8,020 bases of DNA. Origin: Acetobacteraceae bacterium. GTDB lineage: Bacteria; Pseudomonadota; Alphaproteobacteria; Acetobacterales; Acetobacteraceae. The notes beneath the pieces were generated by a model. It saw nothing but the letters and a program-made list of their open reading frames with translations, searched no databases and was not told where the DNA came from. The translations under genes were made by a program, and so were the position numbers. Positions 1 to 5,479 of the stretch are shown here, piece after piece (position 1 is the stretch's first letter; every line of letters starts with the position of its first letter). Where the stretch lies: NCBI GenBank assembly GCA_030039695.1, contig JASHVB010000513.1, positions 1 through 8,020 of the forward strand, given 5' to 3'.

Positions 1-1282
1 CGTTGCCGATCAGCGTCGCGCCCTTCACCGGCGCGGTGACCTTGCCGTCCTCGATCAGGTACGCCTCACTCGCCGAGAACACGAATTTCCCCGACGTGAT
101 ATCCACCTGGCCGCCGCCGAAATCCACCGCGTACAGCCCTCGCTTTACCGAGCGGATCATCTCCTCTCGCGACGCGGTACCACCCAGCATCACTGTATTC
201 GTCATCCGCGGCATCGGCGCATGCGCGTAGGATTGGCGCCGGCCATTGCCCGTTGGGCGCATGCCCATCAGCCGAGCATTTAGCCGGTCTTGCATGAAGC
301 CAACCAGGACGCCTTCCTCGATCAGCACGGTGCGGCTGGTGGGAGTACCCTCGTCGTCGACGGTCAGGCTGCCCCGACGATCCGGCATCGTGCCGTCGTC
401 CACGACGGTCACGTCCGGCGCGGCAATCCGCTGACCCAGCAGACCGGCGAAGGCTGACGTTTTCTTGCGGTTGAAATCGCCCTCCAGGCCGTGCCCGATC
501 GCCTCGTGCAGCAAGATCCCCGGCCAGCCGGGCCCCAGCACCACCTCCATCTCGCCCGCCGGCGCCGGGACGCTTTCCAGGTTCACCAGCGCCCGGCGCA
601 GTGCCTCGTCGACAGCCGCCTTCCAGGTTGCCTCCCCGGTCACGCGGTCGTAGGCGAACCGTCCGCCCATGCCATAACTGCCCGTCTCCCGCCGCCCATC
701 CTGTTCCACCACGACCGAGACGTTCAGCCGCACCAGTGGCCGCAGATCGGCGACTCGGTTGCCGTCGGCACGCATGATCTGCACCGCCTGCCACTCGCCG
801 CCGAGCCAGGCCATGACTTGCTTCACCCGAGGATCCTTGCCGCGCGCATAGGCGTCGATCGCCGCCAGCACCGTGGTGCGACCCCGAACATCCATCGCAG
901 CCAGCGGGCTGACGTCGGAATAAAGCCGCGAATTGGTGGGCCGAGGCGGTTCGGCGGCGGTGCCGGAGTAGCCGGCCGCTACTGCGGCGACGCTCTCCGC
1001 GGCACGCTTCAGCGCCGGCTCGGACAGCTCACCAGCGTGGGCGTAGCCGGTCGCCTCCTTCGCCACAGCGCGCAGGCCGAAGCCAAGCGACGTGTCGAAG
1101 CCGGCGCTGCGGATGCGCCCATCATCCAGGCTGAGTTGCTCGCTCTCGCGATATTCCAGGTACAGCTCGCCGTCGTCGCTGCGTGCGAGGGCGTCGGACA
1201 GCGTCTGTTCTGCCGCTTCGCGGCTCAGCGCTGCGTCAGCACGCTCGAAGAACAGGCGGTCGGTTTCGGTGAGCGGCGTCAT
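1..1282 (-). CDS. tldD: TldD, zinc metalloprotease subunit (3' end beyond window)
   Basis: The reverse strand is open from an ATG at 1282 to the window edge, giving 427 codons of a family usually near 480, so roughly the last 50 residues are missing. The visible protein matches TldD throughout: an N-terminal domain with YLEYRESEQLSLDDGRIRS, a central G-S-Y-G-M-G-G-R segment, then HEAIGHGLEGDFNRK with His259, Glu260 and His263 as the HExxxH zinc site. Near the visible end come VDFGGGQVDITSGKFVFSAS and a G-A-T-L-I-G-N stretch. From family knowledge, TldD pairs with TldE/PmbA in the cytoplasm as a peptidase of unfolded peptides and some microcin precursors; a further cysteine ligand lies in the missing C-terminus. 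A GGAG stands 11 nt before the ATG, a slightly long but usable spacing. Only 35 nt separate it from the hypX stop, so it may be cotranscribed. Function in hydrogenase maturation is not shown. Confidence 0.95.
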   Translation of the reverse strand, partial: MTPLTETDRLFFERADAALSREAAEQTLSDALARSDDGELYLEYRESEQLSLDDGRIRSAGFDTSLGFGLRAVAKEATGYAHAGELSEPALKRAAESVAAVAAGYSGTAAEPPRPTNSRLYSDVSPLAAMDVRGRTTVLAAIDAYARGKDPRVKQVMAWLGGEWQAVQIMRADGNRVADLRPLVRLNVSVVVEQDGRRETGSYGMGGRFAYDRVTGEATWKAAVDEALRRALVNLESVPAPAGEMEVVLGPGWPGILLHEAIGHGLEGDFNRKKTSAFAGLLGQRIAAPDVTVVDDGTMPDRRGSLTVDDEGTPTSRTVLIEEGVLVGFMQDRLNARLMGMRPTGNGRRQSYAHAPMPRMTNTVMLGGTASREEMIRSVKRGLYAVDFGGGQVDITSGKFVFSASEAYLIEDGKVTAPVKGATLIGN

Positions 1283-1317
1283 GACGGGTGGTTCTCCGCA
1301 ATTGGTGGCAGGGCGGT

Positions 1318-2991
1318 TCACAGAGAATGGGGTGTCCGAGGCGGTTTCGCCATGGCGCGACGATGCCGCGCGAGCGTCAGGGGAGTGCGCGACTTTGGCA
1401 GCTTGTGGATGAAATTGTAGCGGGCGACGTGATAGCTCGGGTCGAAGCCATAGAAATTGTGGCAGGCCCGGGCGAGCTCTTCCTCCCGGTAGGCCGCGAG
1501 CGGCTTCGCTGCCTCGTCGGCATCGCGGCGGCGCCGCTTGTCCGCCAGACGGGCGTCCAGCGCCGGGTCCGCCGCAACCTGCCGTGCCACGTCGGCGATC
1601 GCGGACGGCGTCGCGGGCAGGATGCGATCGACCAGGCCTAGCCGGCACGCCTCGGCAACGCCCATTGGCAATCGTGCATGGGTCACGCGTTGCGCGTTCG
1701 CGTCACCGGTGCGGCGCGGCAGCAGATAGGTCCAGTATTCCGAGCCATACAGGTTACCCATATCCTTATAATGCGGGTTCAGCACCACGCTTTTGTTCGC
1801 CCAGACTTCGTCCGCGACGAGCGCCAGGAATACACCGCCTGCCCCCGCGCTGCCGCGTAGCGCCGCAATAACGAGGCGGTCGGTCGTGGTGACGATATCG
1901 CGCGCGAGATCGTCGATCGCGTTGATGTTGCGCCAGGATTCGTCGGCCGGACTGTCGGCGTCCTCGATCAGACCAAGGTGGATGCCGTTTGACCAGTAAT
2001 CCGGCCCACCCATCAGCACCAGCACGCGTGTCGGCCGTTGCAACACGGCCGCGTAGGCGGCGGCGAGCGCCTTGCACTGTGCGGTGTTCATGGCACCGTT
2101 ATAGAAGGCGAAATGTAGGTAGCCGACGTCGTCAGCTTCCTCATAACGAATCGGTGTGTAGCCGTCCGCTTCGGGCAGGTGTGCGCTTTCGGTGCGAAAT
2201 ACATGCGTTGCCGGCAATTTCAGTGCCTTGTCGCGATACTCGCGCACATGACCGATCCATACGGCGCCGTCACAGGTCGCGCGCAGGATGGCGCCGCCAC
2301 AACGGCCGATCGCGGCGCCCGGGGAACCGTTGAATCCGCGAGCGCGATGGGCATCGAACACGCGAACAGGGCGATCAAAGAATGTATCGAGAATGCCGGG
2401 CGAACCGTCGGCGCTATTGATTTTGCGCAGGACGAGGTCTGTCGGGTCGCTGGTCCAGTCGATGGTGCGATCGCCCTGGCGGCATGGCGGGCGCACGCGC
2501 ACGTCACGTGAATCCGGCCGGAATGGCATGCATGTTCCTTTGTCGATTCGTTCAAGCGCCGCCAGCACTGCTTGCACCGCCGCGTCGGTGACCTCCCGCC
2601 GGTAGAGGCTGGATTTCGTGCCGTTCCTCATCGGAAACGTCGCAGCAGCCCAGACTGGACCGGCGTCCATTTCCGCTTCCGCCTGCAGCACAGTGATGCC
2701 CCATTCGGCTCGTTCCTCCAAAATCGCCCAGTCGAGCGCCGAAGGGCCGCGGTCGCCGACAATCCCGGGATGCATGATCAGGCACCGTTGCCTCTGCCAT
2801 ACATCCGCGGGAATCGCCCGCCGCAGGAACGGTGCGAGCACGATATCGGGTCGGAACAAATCAACGGCCTCGCGCGTCACCGCATCGTTGATGTCGAATT
2901 CCACGGAAACTTCGTAGCCATGTTCCGTCAATTCGACAAACAGCCGTTGCGACAAGCTGTTGAAGCCATGCACCAGCAGCAGAATGCGCAC
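1318..2991 (-). CDS. hypX: HypX/HoxX, CO-forming [NiFe]-hydrogenase maturation protein
   Basis: This two-domain protein has 557 residues from the GTG at 2991. HypX makes the active-site CO ligand from a formyl-tetrahydrofolate donor via formyl-CoA in aerobic hydrogenase makers. The N-terminal half is a formyltransferase fold: it begins RILLLVHGFNSLSQRLFVEL, has IMHPGIVGDRGPSALDW with His74, and MDAGPVW with Asp109, which align with the catalytic His and Asp of methionyl-tRNA formyltransferase. The C-terminal half is crotonase-like: SNGIHLGLIED, NINAIDDLARDI, GSAGAGG at about 380-386, then HYKDMGNLYGSEYWTYLLPRR. The tail NFYGFDPSYHVARYNF is also typical of HypX. An in-frame GTG at 3024 would add 11 residues lying inside hypE. 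I prefer 2991 because the protein then starts in the usual family way and GAGGG sits just upstream. It is the last hyp gene of the operon. Confidence 0.95.
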   Translation of the reverse strand: MRILLLVHGFNSLSQRLFVELTEHGYEVSVEFDINDAVTREAVDLFRPDIVLAPFLRRAIPADVWQRQRCLIMHPGIVGDRGPSALDWAILEERAEWGITVLQAEAEMDAGPVWAAATFPMRNGTKSSLYRREVTDAAVQAVLAALERIDKGTCMPFRPDSRDVRVRPPCRQGDRTIDWTSDPTDLVLRKINSADGSPGILDTFFDRPVRVFDAHRARGFNGSPGAAIGRCGGAILRATCDGAVWIGHVREYRDKALKLPATHVFRTESAHLPEADGYTPIRYEEADDVGYLHFAFYNGAMNTAQCKALAAAYAAVLQRPTRVLVLMGGPDYWSNGIHLGLIEDADSPADESWRNINAIDDLARDIVTTTDRLVIAALRGSAGAGGVFLALVADEVWANKSVVLNPHYKDMGNLYGSEYWTYLLPRRTGDANAQRVTHARLPMGVAEACRLGLVDRILPATPSAIADVARQVAADPALDARLADKRRRRDADEAAKPLAAYREEELARACHNFYGFDPSYHVARYNFIHKLPKSRTPLTLARHRRAMAKPPRTPHSL

Positions 2992-2995
2992 GCCG

Positions 2996-3000
2996 CCCTC
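2996..3000 (-). promoter_or_regulatory. Ribosome binding site of hypX (decides the start)
   Basis: Reading the minus strand, GAGGG ends 4 nt before the GTG at 2991 and overlaps the hypE stop TGA at 3001-2999. The alternative GTG at 3024 has no comparable purine-rich motif near it. The overlap of this site with the hypE stop suggests that hypX translation is coupled to hypE. Confidence 0.6.
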
Positions 3001-4045
3001 AGCAGATCCGCGGAAGCTGCTCACCGGACAGCCAATCGACCACGCGACCGCCGCCGAAGCCGGTTGTCATCTGCACGAAACGCTGTTCATCGGCCACAAC
3101 TTCGCCGATGATCGCCGAGTCGCGCCCGAGCGGATGCCCACGCATTGTCTGCAGCAGGTCGCCAGCGGCATCGGGCGCGACAATCGCGACCAGTTTGCCC
3201 TCGTTGGCGATATAGAGCGGATCGAGGCCGAGCAATTCGCAGGCTGCCGCCACCGCCGGTTTCACAGGCAGCGCGCTTTCTTGCAACACGAAGCCGACGC
3301 CCGATTGCTGAGCCAGTTCGTTGAGCGTCGCTGCGAGGCCGCCTCGGGTTGGATCGCGCATCGCGCGCAGCGCATGCCCGCCAGTGGCAACCATTGCGGC
3401 AACCAGGCCGTGCAGAGGCGCCGAATCGGAAATGATCTCGGTGTCGAACGCCAGGTTCTGCCGCTTTGACATGACCGCGACTCCGTGGTCGCCAATGCTG
3501 CCCGACAGAATCACGACATCGCCCGACCGGCAATTGTCGGCGGAAAGCGCGAGGCCTGGCGGGACGACGCCGATACCGGTGGTGGAGATGAATACGCCGT
3601 CGGCCTTGCCGCGTTCAACGACTTTCGTGTCGCCGGCAACAACACACACGCCAGCCGCGCGCGCCGCGGCACCCATGCTGTCGGCAATGCGTTGCAGATC
3701 AGCGAGCGGGAAGCCCTCCTCCAGAATGAAACTTGCCGAGAGGTGCAGCGGCTGCGCTCCAGCCATGGCGATATCATTGACAGTGCCATGCACGGCCAGC
3801 GATCCGATGTCACCGCCAGGAAAGAACAAGGGCGAAATCACGTAAGCGTCGGTACTCATCACCATGCGGCTCGCGGTGATATCGAATGCCGCCTGATCGT
3901 TGTTCTGGCGCAGCCACGGATTGTCCAGCGCGATGTGGAAGATATCGGCGACGAGCTGCGCCATCGCCCGGCCGCCGGCGCCATGTGACATGTCAACGCG
4001 GCCGGTGCGAATGTCGAGTTTACGGCGGTATGCTTTGAGAGACAT
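2999..4045 (-). CDS. hypE: HypE, thiocarbamoyl dehydratase making the cyanide ligand
   Basis: HypE receives a carbamoyl group from HypF on its C-terminal cysteine and dehydrates it with ATP to a thiocyanate, the source of the active-site cyanides. The 348-residue protein has the full family pattern: SHGAGGRAM at about 20-28, then STDAYVISPLFFPGGDIG followed by AVHGTVNDIAMAGA, which form the PurM-like nucleotide-binding part. Further on are VVAGDTKVVERG and RDPTRGGLAATLNE. The protein ends exactly in P-R-I-C, so the acceptor cysteine (Cys348) is present. The ATG at 4045 lies 13 nt after the hypD stop. No good Shine-Dalgarno sequence is visible, so coupling to hypD translation is likely. The length and motifs indicate an intact enzyme. 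Confidence 0.97.
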   Translation of the reverse strand: MSLKAYRRKLDIRTGRVDMSHGAGGRAMAQLVADIFHIALDNPWLRQNNDQAAFDITASRMVMSTDAYVISPLFFPGGDIGSLAVHGTVNDIAMAGAQPLHLSASFILEEGFPLADLQRIADSMGAAARAAGVCVVAGDTKVVERGKADGVFISTTGIGVVPPGLALSADNCRSGDVVILSGSIGDHGVAVMSKRQNLAFDTEIISDSAPLHGLVAAMVATGGHALRAMRDPTRGGLAATLNELAQQSGVGFVLQESALPVKPAVAAACELLGLDPLYIANEGKLVAIVAPDAAGDLLQTMRGHPLGRDSAIIGEVVADEQRFVQMTTGFGGGRVVDWLSGEQLPRIC

Positions 4046-4058
4046 CAGACATTACTCA

Positions 4059-5228
4059 TCATGGCCGAGAGAAGCCGGGCTGTGGCGCAGGACGTTCTGT
4101 CCGCGCCCTGTCCCGAAAGCGTCCATACGTCCAGTATGCGGCGCAGGCGCCCTCGGCGGAGACCATGCACGAACCCATTGGCGTCTCCGGCGTGCACACG
4201 GTGCCGAACAGCTTGCAGTCGGCCGGTCTCTTCACGCCCCGCAAAATGGCGCCGCATTCGCAGGCCGGATTGTCCGGTGCCGGGACATATTCGATGCCAA
4301 AACGACGTTCCGCGTCGAATTCAGCATATGCGGCCTTCAGTCGCAGACCGCTGTAAGGCACTATGCCAAGTCCGCGCCACTCGAATGCCTTGCGCAGCTC
4401 GAACACGTCCGCGACATCATTCTTGGCATGCTCATTGCCGTGCTGGCGCACCGCGCGGCCATATTGGTTCTCGACGTCGTGCCGACCTTCGTTGACCTGG
4501 CAGACGAGCATCAGGATCGCTTGCATGACGTCGAGTGGCTCGAATCCGGCGATAACCACCGGCTTGGCAAATTCCTCAGCGAAGAACACGTAAGGCTCGG
4601 TGCCGATCACCGTGCTGACATGCGCCGGACCGATGAAGCCGTCGATACGCACGCGGCCGAGTTTGCGCACGTCAGGGCTCTCCAGGATGTTCTGGATTGC
4701 CGAGGGCGTTAGAACATGGTTGCAGAACAAGGTGAAATTGCGCAGCCCCTTCGCGACCGCCAGCTTGATCGCATGAGCGCTCGGCGGCGTCGTCGTTTCG
4801 AAGCCGATGGCGAAGAACACGACTTCGCGCTGCGGCTCCTGCTCGGCGATGCGGACGGCGTCGAGCGTCGAGTACACCATGCGGATGTCCGCACCCGTCG
4901 CCTTGGCGCGTAGCAAGGACATGCTGTCCGAGGCCGGCACGCGCATCAGATCGGCATAGGTGCACAGCGTGACCCTCGGGTCTTGCGCCAGCCGGATGGC
5001 CGCGTCGATGCGGCCGATCGGCAGCACGCAGACGGGGCAGCCAGGTCCGTGGATCAGGCGCACATGCGATGGCAGCAGGTCCTCGATGCCGTAGCGCGAA
5101 ATCGCATGCGTGTGGCCGCCGCAGAATTCCATGAAGTGATAAGTGGAGGCCGTATCGGCCGCCTCGGCAATGCGGCCGGCTACCGCGCGGGCGAGACGGC
5201 CGTCGCGGTACTCGTCGGCGTATCTCAT
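4059..5228 (-). CDS. hypD: HypD, iron-sulfur scaffold protein for Fe(CN)2CO assembly
   Basis: HypD binds HypC and forms the scaffold on which the Fe(CN)2CO unit is built in the cytoplasm; it carries a [4Fe-4S] cluster. The 389-residue protein shows all known motifs: FCGGHTHAI with Cys36, HGPGCPVCVLP with Cys64 and Cys67, and GFETTTPPSA in the middle. FEPLDVMQAI follows, and then a C-terminal cysteine cluster (Cys323, 325, 338, 345, 354 and 362) that supplies the Fe-S ligands. The spacing of Cys36, 64 and 67 matches the essential cysteines I recall from the Escherichia coli protein. The ATG overlaps the hypC stop by 4 nt (ATGA), the classic arrangement for translational coupling and fitting for two proteins that work as a complex. 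The roughly 25 residues after the last cysteine are rich in Arg and Pro and look unconserved. Confidence 0.97.
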   Translation of the reverse strand: MRYADEYRDGRLARAVAGRIAEAADTASTYHFMEFCGGHTHAISRYGIEDLLPSHVRLIHGPGCPVCVLPIGRIDAAIRLAQDPRVTLCTYADLMRVPASDSMSLLRAKATGADIRMVYSTLDAVRIAEQEPQREVVFFAIGFETTTPPSAHAIKLAVAKGLRNFTLFCNHVLTPSAIQNILESPDVRKLGRVRIDGFIGPAHVSTVIGTEPYVFFAEEFAKPVVIAGFEPLDVMQAILMLVCQVNEGRHDVENQYGRAVRQHGNEHAKNDVADVFELRKAFEWRGLGIVPYSGLRLKAAYAEFDAERRFGIEYVPAPDNPACECGAILRGVKRPADCKLFGTVCTPETPMGSCMVSAEGACAAYWTYGRFRDRARTERPAPQPGFSRP

Positions 5229-5479
5229 GCCCGGGTCGCCGTCGCGCCGGTCAGCTGGGCCATTCGTGTCAGGTCGGCGAAGATCTGTTCCGCTTCAGCC
5301 TCGTCGATCACTGTCAGCGCGAAGCCGACATGCACCAGCACGTAATCGCCAACCTCGGCCTGCGGCACGTAGGCGAGATTGATCTGCTTGCCGACGCCGC
5401 CGAAATCAACCTGGGCGAATCGCATCATGGGCTGGTCACCGGAGATGCTGACAATCCGGCCGGGAATCGCGAGGCACAT
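5225..5479 (-). CDS. hypC: HypC, iron-carrier chaperone for hydrogenase maturation
   Basis: This small protein of 84 residues begins MCLAIPGRIVSI, the hallmark of HypC; Cys2 becomes the N-terminal residue after Met removal and holds the iron being loaded. It continues with AQVDFGGVGKQINLAYV and VGDYVLVHVGFALTVIDEAEAEQIF, the conserved beta-barrel and C-terminal helix. HypC works with HypD in assembly of Fe(CN)2CO and then delivers it to the hydrogenase large-subunit precursor. Its start lies 55 nt inside the end of hypF, and its stop overlaps the hypD start. A strong GAGGAG stands 7 nt before the ATG. A HupF/HybG-type paralogue would share the fold, but position beside hypD favours HypC. Confidence 0.96.
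   Translation of the reverse strand: MCLAIPGRIVSISGDQPMMRFAQVDFGGVGKQINLAYVPQAEVGDYVLVHVGFALTVIDEAEAEQIFADLTRMAQLTGATATRA

Noticed and set aside
248..258. Short hairpin GCCC-GTT-GGGC
   Set aside because: It lies within conserved tldD coding sequence, has only 4 bp of stem and no T-run; chance in GC-rich DNA.
66..794. Open frame of 242 codons on the minus strand
   Set aside because: It is out of frame with tldD on the same strand. The HEAIGHGLEGD zinc motif is in the other frame, which is therefore the true one.
491..1420. Open frame of 309 codons on the plus strand
   Set aside because: It lies antisense to tldD and the end of hypX, both of which have clear family motifs. Its product is rich in Arg, Ala and Gly and matches nothing I recognise, as expected for a GC-rich shadow frame.
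2989..3024. Longer HypX start at GTG 3024
   Set aside because: It would add 11 atypical residues overlapping hypE and lacks a ribosome binding site. The GTG at 2991 gives the usual HypX beginning and has GAGGG upstream.
3900..4712. Open frame of 270 codons on the plus strand
   Set aside because: It is antisense to hypE and hypD, crosses their junction, and has no recognisable domain; a GC-rich shadow.
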